Shown here in pieces: positions 1 to 10,526 of a stretch of DNA of 64,000 nucleotides (position 1 is the stretch's first letter; every line of letters begins with the position of its first letter). The translations under genes and the position numbers were made by a program. Source of the DNA: Chloranthus sessilifolius (taxonomy: Eukaryota; Streptophyta; Magnoliopsida; Chloranthales; Chloranthaceae); contig CM037587.1 in the NCBI GenBank assembly GCA_021018995.1, positions 4,342,866-4,406,865 of the forward strand. The letters run 5' to 3'. Below the pieces are notes generated by a model, which was not told the DNA's origin, did no database searches, and saw nothing but the letters and a program-made list of their open reading frames with translations.

Positions 1-429
1 CTCAATACAAGCACCACCATAGTAGCATCTTCACAAATCCAACATGATGTCCATGAGTACGATCTCAAGAACCCACGATCACAATGAACAGCCATGGTCA
101 TCTCCAATTCTCTCTCGTTTCTTTATATGTTTATTTCGTGCCCTTCAACCATAGAAATTACAACAACCCTTGACGCTATCTCGCTTCATGCTCTCTTTGT
201 ACCTACTCTAAACAACATATGTGCTCTCATGTCTCTTTAGTTTTGGAATAAACAACAGATAAAGATTAAGATTTAGTGGTTACAGCAACCACTACTCCAT
301 TGATCTCCCCCGTCTATACAACAGTGATAACTATGGGATCAAATTGCTGCCATCAATAGCCACCTACCATTGCCATCAAAGCATCCATAAGAAAAAAGAG
401 TCACCCCAACAATTTCCTTTACAATATTA
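1..429. other. AT-rich non-coding DNA, no gene seen
   Basis: No open frame of note, no recognisable repeat boundary and no domain-like sequence. It may be the outer part of the old LTR recognised from about 430 onward, but the left end of that LTR is not visible in the window. Confidence 0.4.
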
Positions 430-1595
430 GGATTCGAGGTAGGGAAATTTCAATGTATAATTACGTTTTAGGCTTTAAATCATAGGCTTTAATGATATAT
501 TCGAACCAGATCTATAATTATTATAATTGAATTTGAATTGCTTGAATCATATTGTATCTGAACATTAGAATTAGTGAATATAAACTTGCATTGAATTATT
601 GAATTTTCGAACATTAAATCCTTTGAATTGCAACTGAATATTTGGAAATCCATTTTAAATGATAACTTGCATTAAATTATTAAACTTTGAATTATTAAAC
701 CTTTGAACATTGAACCCTTTGAATTTGAATCTGGATTAGAAAGAGAATTATTTTATGAACCATTGAACCTATGTATTAGAACTTATATGTGATTTAAATA
801 TATTCATTTGAGTAGAATCCTGTGCTTCGATACTTTTGAACCATTTCGACTGTAACATCCCAAAAATTTAGACTTTAAATAGTGTGCCTCGGGATATGTG
901 CCCGTCAGGTCACTAATTTTGAGCAGGTAAAAGTCAACTTGATGACTTAGATTGGATTAATTTTGGTGTGAAAAGTGCACACCTGTATAGTGTTAGATCA
1001 TTTTATAGGGTCTTATACACCTGTTGTGGCGTGTATGCGTTTTACACGTGAACCGGGCTTTTAAGTATAAGAGAGGGAGGGGCCTCATTTAGAAGCCATA
1101 ACCGGTTGCAAAGAGTTGTGGGTTTTTATGAGTTAGAAAGAGAGAGAGAGAAAGAAAGGAAAGAGAAGGGTTTTTGTGAAGGATTGTCTACGATTGTGTT
1201 GGCTTGATCATGTGCGTGGAGCTCATAGGAGATCGATGTGGGTTTTGAAAACCCATTTTCCTTGCAAAGAGAATGGTGTGTTTTGATCGGCTAAATCGTA
1301 GTGAGGTTTGTACGAAGCGTGTGTGGATGATCAACTAACGATCGTGTCAAAATTCTGGAAATCGTGGGGCTTGGAAAGATAAAAAAGGGTTTGGAAACCC
1401 ATTTGCTTGCTAGGAAGAAGACGATCCGATCAGGGAGAAAATCGTTGGATTAAAGGTAAAATTTTTTATTTAAGTTGTGATTTGTATGTGGATTAATCCT
1501 TAGTTAGATTATGAGTGGGAGATTTGAAGAAAATGGGTTAAGATTTAAAGAAAAAAATGAGTTAGAGATGTTTGAACCCGATTTTGGGCGAAATC

Positions 1596-1818
1596 TGACG
1601 AAACCGTTCGATCGGTTTTGAAAACCATTCAAATGAAATTAGTTGAGGGTGAAATCTGACGAAACCGTTCGATCGAAATTAGAAATCGATCGAATGATTT
1701 CGTCAAGTATGAAATCTGAAGGTTCTGGTCGGTTTGGAAACCGTTCGATCAATTTTGAAAATCGTTCGAACGAAATTAGAAACCGTTCGATCGATTTTGA
1801 AAATCGTTCGAACGATTT
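1596..1818. repeat. Array of TCGA-centred palindromic motifs in solo LTR 1
   Basis: The motifs gttcgatcg, cgttcgaacg and atcgttcgaa recur about ten times. Two near-identical units of about 48 bp lie at 1738-1818, each containing an inverted pair (ttcgatcgatttt and aaaatcgttcgaa) able to fold on itself. Arrays of the same kind but different exact sequence occur in other LTRs of this window. Confidence 0.75.
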
Positions 1819-1832
1819 TGACTGGGCTCGCC

Positions 1833-1940
1833 GATACTGCTTCAGTATTTTGGCTGTAACATTTTACCCCGAACTCCGATTGATGCAATTTGTGCGGCGT
1901 TGGAAAGAGGGCAACGAGTTCTACAACTTTTGTGTTTTGA
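1833..1940 (+). other. LTR module shared between lineages, copy 1
   Basis: By eye this stretch aligns, with at most one gap, to 25776-25890 inside an Athila-type solo LTR at roughly three quarters identity. Shared blocks are taacatt, gaactc-gattga, cgttggaaag, tctacaac and tttgtgttttgac. More diverged copies sit in the Tat LTRs at 20030-20112 (other strand), 51588-51660 and 51800-51875. No open frame runs through all copies, so it looks like a nucleic-acid module, not coding sequence. I do not recognise a published name for it. Confidence 0.7.
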
Positions 1941-2569
1941 CTAACTTATGAATCTAAAGTTTTAAAGGCCAAAATTTAGGGGGAATGTTACATCAAATTT
2001 TATATTAGCATGAATTTATCCGTTTCAACCTTGGTTTTGAGAAAATACTTAAATGCATATAATTTATTTATGAGTAGAGTTGATCTTTGATGCACCATTG
2101 TGTGCTTGTGATATAGATTGAGGTGGAAGGCCATGGTTAGGACCTTGCTTGGCTTCGGGCAACCTCAAGATTAAGGTAGGAGAAACTCGACCTAAATTTG
2201 TATATTTGACTTGATTCATAATATTAGATGTGTTTGCATGAATATGATGAGTTGATTAAAGTTGGATATGCTAGAATTGGAGTCTTATGATTTGGAATAT
2301 GAACTCGTGAAATCGTGATTATGCATGTGATAATGTTCGATTCTAGATAACCTTTGATATTGTTGAGCTTAACTCGTGGTTTGAAAGTAAGATCTTGAGA
2401 TCACTGGTGACATTCGTGAATCATTTTGATACCCTTGGAACTGTGATTTACTCAACGACGCTTGGACTTTTGACATTTGCATTTGCATTATGAATCCTTT
2501 GGATTCTTCGACTGCATCCCTTGGGCCGGTACGGCGGCCTATCCGTACACGCATTCATACATACGCTGC

Positions 2570-2870
2570 ATATGCATCCCTTGGAACATCATTGCATCCC
2601 TTGGACATCATTGCATCCCTTGGACACCTTGGAATTATTGGACACCTTTAGACATCATTGCATCCCTTGGACACTTTGGAAACATTGAACACCCTTGGAC
2701 ACCTTGGAGTCATTGAACACCTTTGGACACCCTTGGACATGATTGCATCCTTTGGACACTTTGGAATCATTGGACACCTTTGGATACCATTGAACATAGT
2801 TGCATCCCTTGGATACTTTGGAAACATTAAACACCCTTGGAAACTTGGAACACCCTTGGACACCCTTGTG
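2570..2870. repeat. Minisatellite, 'cccttggacac' type
   Basis: Irregular tandem repeats of about 20 bp built from catcccttggacac, tttggaaacattgaacac and similar phrases. A loose higher-order period of 80-110 bp is visible because 'gcatcc(c/t)ttgga' recurs near 2593, 2610, 2660, 2745 and 2801. The low stop-codon content of the unit gives open frames on both strands (for example 2658-3044 plus and 2648-2863 minus). These are not taken as genes. Confidence 0.8.
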
Positions 2871-4459
2871 TTGTTTGTATTTGTGTTTGCAAATTCGACA
2901 TTATTTGTAATGTGTGTGAAATCTTGGATATACTTGGATGAGTCTAATTATTTTAGGATTCTTTTCGATTCTTTTGGATATGCGTGCTTTTGGATGGAAT
3001 ATCATGGTAAAGTTAAAGGTTTAAAGTTGAGTTTAGAAATATAAGAAATTGATGAATGCTTTGAAAAATTTGTTTGAAAAGAAGGGAAATGATTAAGTTT
3101 TTGGAAGCAGAATTAAATGATGGTTTTGACTCTTGATTTAAGCTATGTTTTCGAATGTTAAATGTGAATTTATGTTGTTTATCCTCTACTGAGCTTAGCT
3201 GTTAGCTCACCCCGACTATACGTCACAGGTGTAGGTTTGGGAGGGCCCAAATTACATACTAAAAGAAAGGAGCTTCCGCACAAGAATTTGTACTTTATTC
3301 AGGGATCGTAGAATTGTGCTTTGTGGATTTGGTGAGTTAAGTTTTGGTACATTCGTACTAGTGTATACCATTGTTAGGTGATGGTTGGTCATCACTGGTG
3401 TTTATTTAGTTTTTTTCTTAATGAATTTTAAATCTTGAGGTTTTAATTATGCCATATGTAATAATTGCTTTGATTTCCGTATATTTATGAATGTGCCAAG
3501 TATTCTGTATCAGATTGTGGTTTACGATCTGACGGTCCGGGTTTTCCCATTAGGTTTAGGATGAAAAAAAAATATATATCTCAAAATTTTAGGTTGGGAA
3601 AATCCGGGCTGTCACATCGACGGCCCATTAAACCAAATAAGTATCCCTCACAATGTAGGGCTTGAGCACTTAGAGAATTATTCTTTGGACGACAATGGTT
3701 AGGAGGGAACTTCTATCGGTAATTAGAGACTCTAGTGCTATATTTGCGCTAGTGATATTTAAGTTATATTTTTTAAGTCATTATAAATTAAGAAGACTGC
3801 ATCTGAAATTTGATAATGAAACAATTTAATGAATACTCACATAAAACCTAAGAAACGATGCTATCGAATCTCATATGGAACTAGAACTCAGAATATGTGC
3901 TTTTGAACCCATGATATTTCCGAATTCTATTTTTGTCATTTAATTGCATTTGAATTTGTCATCGAACTATGCATTGATCGGATAAGATGTAATTTGACTT
4001 TGAACTTTTTCTACTAAGCTTAGACTGTTAGCTCATCCCGACACTATGTGTCACAAGTACAAAAGTAGTTCAAGATCCCGAATTAGAAGAAAATCCCAAC
4101 TTTGTACCGGAAGACGAAGCAAATATTCCACCTGAGGAGTTTTATCCTTAGATTCGTTTGGAGACTTAGACTTGGTATAGTTTTAAGTGACTTCTTTGAG
4201 ATGATTAAGATTATTTTGTTGTTAAGTACCACTGTTTGCGTGACGAACGACCGTCACTGGTGATATTTCTTTTAGTTTTGCACTTTCGTTATAGACATTA
4301 ATGCAAATTGATTTCAGTTATGAATATTTACGCATTCGATTTATTTATGATCGCTTGTTTTCTAATCGATACCAAGAAAATTTTGTATTTAGATTGTGAA
4401 TTATGATCTAGCGATCCGGAATTTTCATATGTTTCAGGTTGAGAAGTTCGGGTTGTTAC

Positions 4460-4684
4460 ACTATGTTACTTATATACTGTACATGGTTTCTTATTGTTGT
4501 CAATTTTTTATACCTTGTCATGGTATTTTGTTATTATTCCGTTGATTGGACAAAAAAAACTTTCCTATTATTTCATAAATTGAAAATATTTAAGAACATA
4601 TTTGTTTGTAATTATACATTTTATTAAGAATTTGAGCATCAATACTTTGGGAAAGGTTACTTTGATCCCGCTATGGAGATGCTT
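4460..4684. other. Non-coding spacer between two LTR units
   Basis: AT-rich DNA with no gene. It is the sequence into which the unit 4685-9029 inserted: its last five bases, TGCTT (4680-4684), are repeated at 9030-9034. Confidence 0.5.
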
Positions 4685-5350
4685 TGTAATGACCTATTTT
4701 CTTTATTGCTATATATGATAATTATTGTATGCATGCTTTGTAGTATATATATATATATTTATATTTATAACATTTAAATGATTAAGTAATTTAACTAATA
4801 AATTTTTACACTAATTCATATAGTAATGATAAATACTATATTTATTTTTGTCACATGTGTATGATAGCCCCAGGGGCGAAGCCATGATTTTTTTAAAGGA
4901 GGGTTAGAGACTGACCCGAAAGTCGAGCGAACCGAATCTACCCGAACCGATTGAAAATCGATTTGGATGGAACTAAGCCAAACCAATCTGTTTTTTATTT
5001 CAAAAGATAAAAGAAATGAATCGAAAATTGAAATTTTCAATTTGGATTGGGGTATCCAAACTTGCATTCCCATGTTTTCAACGAATAAAAAATAGAGTGA
5101 AATACATTAATAAAAAAATATGCCTTAAAAAAAATATGTCTTCGGAGTTAGTGTTGGAGGGACTGCATCTCGTCGGAGATGTTGGAGGTCTGCTCGAGGA
5201 GGCCGCTGGATGGGGGTATCGGGTACTTACGGTCGGGGTTAGGACCGTAAGAGCCAAAGTTGAGAGCCTCTCTCCCTTTCAGATTTAGTTGAGTCGACCG
5301 GTAAAAAAAATATTTTAATTTAAGTGTGAGTACCTTTATTCTCAATCATA

Positions 5351-5726
5351 GATTCTTCCTTCTCAACCCGAGTTTTATGTGTTTAAATAGTTGACTAATG
5401 TAAATTAGATGATAGAGGACATTTTTCTTCCCAATCTTTGACAAAATAGATCTTGAGATTACAAGCCCACCACCAGACAACCAAATTTTAATTCCACGTA
5501 GCACAAATCCCGAAAATTGATCTGAGAACTGCATTTGATGTACACCCATGATCATGTTCATTCTTTGGGGTGTGTGCCACATGGAATCAAAATATAACCA
5601 TTTGATGGTAGGTCCATGATCTTAAGATCTAATTTGTAAAAAATCGGGACAAAAAATGATCCCCATCGTATAATTCAGAGTAGTCAATGGTTAAAGCATG
5701 TGAAACTGGGTTGAGAAGGAAGAATC
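5351..5726. mobile_element. Small non-autonomous inverted-repeat element (MITE-like)
   Basis: Perfect 19-bp inverted arms gattcttccttctcaaccc (5351-5369) and its complement (5708-5726) bound 376 bp of non-coding DNA. Weaker complementarity extends about 20 bp outward on both sides. The superfamily is not identifiable because no clear target duplication was found. A distantly similar stretch (gatagag-catttttc-cc-aatctt, then cacaaatc) lies near 19500-19620. Confidence 0.55.
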
Positions 5727-5784
5727 TTGAGTTGTAAATGTAAGAACTCTTTTAAAGGAGGAGCAACTGCTCCTCTTGTCCCAA

Positions 5785-5870
5785 TGTGGTTCGGCCCTTG
5801 GTTAGACCAAGTGATAAGTATATTTGATTGTAGCGTAAGAGGATAGAGGTTCAAATCATAGTGGAGCATA
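5785..5870 (+). other. tRNA-like promoter boxes, possible SINE head
   Basis: tagaccaagtgataag (about 5804) resembles a pol III A box, and ggttcaaatc (about 5849) is a good B box, at the spacing found in tRNAs and tRNA-derived SINEs. The segment cannot be folded into a full cloverleaf by eye and no poly-A tail or target duplication was found. A decayed SINE head is the best guess; chance is possible. Confidence 0.3.
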
Positions 5871-5879
5871 TGTTTTATT

Positions 5880-6546
5880 TTTAGTATTTATCTTTTAAGC
5901 TTATATACATTACTAGTTGGTATTTGTGTACAAAATTGTATATAATCTCATATTTAGTTAGAATATAGAATTGAGATATATACGATGGTGGAGTTAAATA
6001 TAAAAATGTTAGAAAAGCTATAAATTTTATTTTCTATGCTTGTTACTATTGTAGGTATAACTTTACCTTTTTTGCTTAATAATCTTAGAATTAACCTTTA
6101 AAAATTACTAAAAATCTTATAGAGACTTTGAGAGATTCTAGTGAAAATGTAGGAATATATTGGAGAAATTTCTTTGAACTTTCAGAATTTTGCAACATTG
6201 AAAGACAAATTTATATGGAATTTTAATCTTCTAAAAGTATGTGTTTAATAATATTTTTATTTTAAAATAAATCAAAGAGGGTTAAATTTAAACTTATTTT
6301 AGGTTTAAATAAATTAAATTATATTTTAATTTAAAGAGAAGTTAGATCTTGATTTATTTTGCACTTAAGAAATATTAAAATTATATTTTTATTCTTATTT
6401 AAATAAAATTTTAATATTATAAAAGTTATATATTTCAGATTTACATGTTTTTAAATAATATTTTAAATTTTTTTTGTTCAAATCATACGTTTTTCTATGC
6501 ACATTGACAACTGTGAATGATATTTTGGACGGATTTTTTTTGGTTC

Positions 6547-6577
<31 letters not shown>

Positions 6578-7100
6578 GGTTCCTTATTTATAAAAAAAAT
6601 ATTTTTAAATTGGAAATGAAGATTCATGTAGATTGTGATTAAAGATTGAATTGTGATAATTAGATAAAGCTTCAAGTACACTCTTCTATAAGATCAAGGT
6701 ATGATAAAATCATATTTTTCTTGTCTTAATAATTTACATATCTAACAATAGTTTCAAATAATAGTCATTGATGAATTAATGATGCTAATAATATGATGCT
6801 TTTATTACTTTCATATTTTTCATATGAATACTTGTTATCATATCAATTTTCATACAGATAGTTAACATGTAATTTACTTGGACATGAAGACTATGAACCT
6901 GCGATGTAAACCTCTTATGTAATGAAAGATTTAAGATTTTAATTTTTCGTGTAACTGATTAGCATCATGAGAGTACAAATGTCATTGCATATTATTATGT
7001 TATGGTCACAGTGAAATGATAAATGCTTATGTGAATATTTATTTCAATAATATATCAATTCTATGAATGATGAATGATAAGAAAGATGAAAGATATGAAT
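5880..7100. other. AT-rich non-coding stretch with (AT)n run
   Basis: No gene or recognisable element. An alternating TA run lies at 6551-6577. The rest is simple AT-rich DNA belonging to the surrounding long LTR-like unit. Confidence 0.6.
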
Positions 7101-7169
7101 AAAGGAAAAAACTTATACATGCATCACGTGCATCCAAAGAAATAAGAGTACATTCAAAGAAATAAGAGT

Positions 7170-8323
7170 ACCCACCAAATCTTTGAGTTCACCCACGTAG
7201 ACACGTGCGAAGGGAAAAAGAGGCAATTTGTGGGTGCCCTCAAAGATTCGGTTGGTGGTGAGTGAAACCTTGAAGTTCACCCACTTATTTGGGTGTTATT
7301 TTTCATCTTCTTCCTCTTCTTCCATCGTTCCGACGAGTCTTTCGTTTTAGCGAGTATTCCGCTCAGGTGAGTCATTCACCCCAATGAAATCCCCTTTGAA
7401 ACCCACTTCTTCTTCTCCATCGTTCTGGTGAGTCATTCACCCTCTTTGAAACCCACTTCTTCTCCATACGTTCTGACGAGATTTTTAGTCCAATGAGTCA
7501 TATACCCCCATGAAACCTACTTCTTCTCCCTTCATTTCGGTGAGTGATATATCATTGTGAAACACTTTTGAAACTCAATTCTTCATATTCTCCTTCCTCT
7601 TTAAACTTAAAAAACTTACTTGAAAACCCTTAAAAGAAAGAGAAACGGAAGAAGAAAAAAAATTTGGTCTCTATGTGTGACGGTGGGTAGCCATTGTCAG
7701 TGGTTTAAAACTGACGGTGGGTACCCACTGTCAGTTTTTTAAATTTGATAGTGGGTACCCACTGTTAGATTTAAACTATAATGGGTAACCATTGGCGGTG
7801 GGTACCCACTGTCAGATTTAAAAAACTGACAGTGGGTACCCATCGTCAGTTTTAAACCACTGATAGTGGGTACCCACCGTCACATACACTATTGTTCTTC
7901 ACCTTCTTTTTCTTTTTCTTCTTCATATGTTTCTCCTTCCTTTTAGAGTTTTTCAAAAGAAGTACACGAGTTTCGAAGTTTTCTCTCTTCTCCTACTTGT
8001 TCTTTTTTTAAAGAGTTTTATGGCTTGTTCTTCTTAGAGATTCAAAAAGGTTTCATTGCTTCTTGTTCTTAGAGTTTTAAGAGGTTTCGTGGGCTTCTTC
8101 TTCATCGGCATCGCCGGTGTAGGCATTAGCATCACCTGCAGGCATCGTCGTAACCGACGTCATCGGCGGGGTTGAGTGGAGAAGAAGATGTGGGTGTATA
8201 AAAAGGATTCATGTGGGTGAATCTTTTACAAAATATTCACCCGAATAAGTGGGTGAACTTAAAGAGTCGATTTTTTAAAGTTGTACACCCGCATAAGTGG
8301 GTGAACTCAAAGATTTGGTGGGT
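7170..8323. mobile_element. Fold-back DNA element with perfect 27-bp terminal inverted repeats
   Basis: The arms 7170-7196 (starting acccaccaaatc) and 8297-8323 are perfect inverted copies of 27 bp. Sub-terminal copies of caccca-ttat-gggtg follow on both sides (near 7275, 8240 and 8290). The middle holds a second, separate inverted repeat (7676-7891) flanked by purine-rich DNA on the left and pyrimidine-rich DNA on the right. No transposase is encoded. The size and multi-layered inverted repeats fit a non-autonomous Mutator-like or fold-back element, but no convincing 8-9 bp target duplication was found, so the superfamily is open. A GC-richer patch at about 8105-8180 could be captured sequence. 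Confidence 0.7.
7676..7891. repeat. Inner inverted repeat built of GTGGGTACCCAC palindromes
   Basis: The two arms of about 87 bp are near-perfect complements meeting around 7783. Each arm is made of repeated units of about 40 bp, and each unit is itself a palindrome centred on GGTACC (gtgggtacccac flanked by ctgac and gtcag). About six such units occur, so single units or the whole block could fold. Confidence 0.85.
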
Positions 8324-10526
8324 GGAAATAAAGCTACTCAAGAAATTAACATATGCACATTAATTAGAATGATGAACATTAATTAGAACTATGGACATGA
8401 CTTTAATTTCAAGCTTAATATAATAATGCCACAATCCGTCTAATAGTTAGACTTGTGTAAATTCTCATATTATTTCTTGTTAAGATATCACATGCACACA
8501 CTTATTATGTACGTATGGACCTCTATCTATACATGTATGATATTGGTGGAACTGTGCGATATTATGAGCGATATTACATATTTGGTTCATGCGAGATTAT
8601 TCTCACATCCTTCTCTTTGGGTGGCTCAGGATCAAGAGTTAGCCAATGTGGATGATGGATTTGAGCTATAAATTTTGAAAGCATTAGATATTTATGTTTG
8701 AGACATTCTAGATTTTAGTAAAATTTTATTTATTTGATTAGTTTTAGACTTTTAGATGGTTGAACTTTAATTATTATAGACCTTATTATTAAGTTTAGTT
8801 AATTATAAAAATTTTAATTGTAGCTTGCATGTATTAAATTTTAATTAGTGTTATTTTGATATTTGGGCCTATGTATGGATTGGAAATAATTAATTTACAT
8901 TCTGCAATATGCGCTTAAATTATGATTAATATTAAATAGAATATATGGGTAATCACACAATGTGATGCTTTATGGTGAGCAGTTGCCTCAGATCTAACAA
9001 TTAGTGTTGTGAGATTTTGGGTCATCACATGCTTTGTTCCCATCTAATGGGATACTTTAGACTTTGTTGTTTACTTTGTGCTGACAGAATTTTATTGTAA
9101 AAATGAATGGTTAAAACACAGCAGAAAATAACATGTGAATGAAGATGGATCATAGCACAAAGCACAACCTGCAAGATACAGGGCTGTTGTAGCAAGTTTT
9201 AAAAGTAAGTAAGAGTTTGTCCCACAGTAAGTAACCTAGTAGATCTCTAGATCTGCTACAGACCTGACATTTCTACACCTAAATTTATGAAAATAGAGAA
9301 AAGAGATGGAGTTTTTCAGGTATCACAACTAAACTAGATCTAAACTATCAAACAGAAATAAAAGATAGATTTAAAGGAGGATGAAGGTGAACGAAGAAAT
9401 AAAATATAAAATGGGGAAAAGTAGACAACTAGGGGCTGATTTTTATTGCAAAACAGAACAAGAAATGAATAAACAACTGTCCTTCACTTGGCTACAAGCA
9501 CAAGTGCAAGGTAGAAGAATCCAACTTAAACCAAAGACTTGAACTAATCTTAAGGCTATGATCTGTTCACTTGAATGGTCACAGAGCATCCTAGAGATTT
9601 CATCCAATCCAAAGGCTCAAGCTGAAATAAGAAAACCATTACAGACACTATGTTTGCAAGGCTACAAGCTCATGCATCCATAGGAGCAAACAATTCATCA
9701 GATCTAGTGAAAGACACAAGAAATTACAGATTGAATGGGGATCTAAACTCAGCTGGTCATTGCTACAAAGAAACCTGCAATGACCTAGCTCACAAGTCGG
9801 CAATCTCTGCAAGCTCCAGATCTCTTCACTCAAAATAGATATGAAAATCAAAGCAAGATCCGGTTTAACAACAATCTTTCACTTGTCTACAAGTACAAGT
9901 GCAAAGAGGAAGAATCCAACTCCACCCTTAGATCTAGATTAGTCCTAAGGCTATAATCTATCCACTTGAATGGTCACAAATCATCCTATAAATTTACTCC
10001 AGCCATGGGGTAAAGAATGGAACATGAAAATTATGACAGACACTATGGATGTAAGGCTACAAGCTCAGGCATCCATAGGTGCATCAGATCTATAAAATTT
10101 TAAAGTAATTGAATAGAAAGAATTATAGATCTAATGAAACTATAAAAATAACTTTTCATTGATTAAAATACAACTTACAATGAATCAGCCTCAAGCCCAC
10201 AGTCTGTGCAAGAATCCAAGCTTCTTCACTATGAATTTACAGATTCATTTATAATGCGAATCAGCCTTTGGATACTACCTAGATCTAATCCAACAAGCTG
10301 AATTATGGAGAGAAGAGGGAAAAGAAAGGGGAAAAAGAAAACCTAAAACTAAACTAAATTGAGCTAAGGAGAACTCAGGCTATTCCTTAGTTCCTAACTT
10401 CCTTGCTAATGAATCACAACCCAAAGACTGCTATTTATACATTTGCCTTGATCAGTGTGAATTAATTCAGCTTATTCTAATCCCTGCGATTAGTATTTTG
10501 GCCAATCAGAGAAAAGGAATCAGTTC

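Larger units (their letters stand above)
851..3616. mobile_element. Solo LTR 1, Del/Tekay-like, with 5-bp target duplication
   Basis: A 2766-bp unit that begins TGTAACATCCC and ends GGGCTGTCACA. It is flanked by perfect 5-bp direct repeats TCGAC (846-850 and 3617-3621). No polyprotein, primer site or second LTR is associated, so it is a solo LTR, the usual product of recombination between the two LTRs of one element. Inside are a TCGA-palindrome cluster (1596-1818), a module shared with other lineages (1833-1940), a TACGGCGGCCTATCCGTAC motif near 2530 and a minisatellite (2570-2870). The lineage call rests on LTR length and end sequences typical of Del/Tekay chromoviruses. The orientation cannot be fixed because both ends look alike when inverted. 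Confidence 0.9.
430..4459. mobile_element. Old Del-like LTR remnant, split by a younger solo LTR
   Basis: The stretch 3622-4459 resembles the last 600 bp of the solo LTR that interrupts it. Both have a 'gagcttag...gttagctcacccgac' block (about 4015 and 3190), a 'gtcactggtg' block (about 4255 and 3390) and an end reading GG(G/T)TGTTACA or GGGCTGTCACA. The part left of 850 shares only a weak 'gaggtaggg' motif (about 435 versus 2172). I infer one older LTR of the same broad Del/Tekay type whose right end is 4459; the left limit is a guess. It is clearly older than the insertion in it. Confidence 0.45.
4685..9029. mobile_element. Long TG...CA unit with 5-bp target duplication (solo LTR or non-coding LTR element)
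   Basis: It starts TGTAATGACC and ends GGTCATCACA, which are inverted near-matches, and is flanked by perfect TGCTT repeats (4680-4684 and 9030-9034). At 4345 bp it exceeds the other solo LTRs, but about 1.15 kb belongs to a nested fold-back element and about 0.4 kb to a small inverted-repeat element. No gag, pol, primer site or internal LTR repeat was recognised. I favour an old solo LTR enlarged by insertions; a small non-coding LTR element is the alternative. The AT-rich body has an (AT)n run at 6551-6577. Confidence 0.65.

Noticed and set aside
2658-3044. Open frame of 128 codons on the plus strand
   Set aside because: Produced by a minisatellite with few stop codons inside a solo LTR; the minus strand is open as well.
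5785-5870. Functional tRNA gene
   Set aside because: A- and B-box-like sequences are present but no cloverleaf, anticodon arm or terminator could be made out; kept only as a possible SINE head.
8453-8671. Open frame of 72 codons near the end of the 4685-9029 unit
   Set aside because: AT-rich, no motif, inside a TG...CA unit with target duplication; a chance frame.
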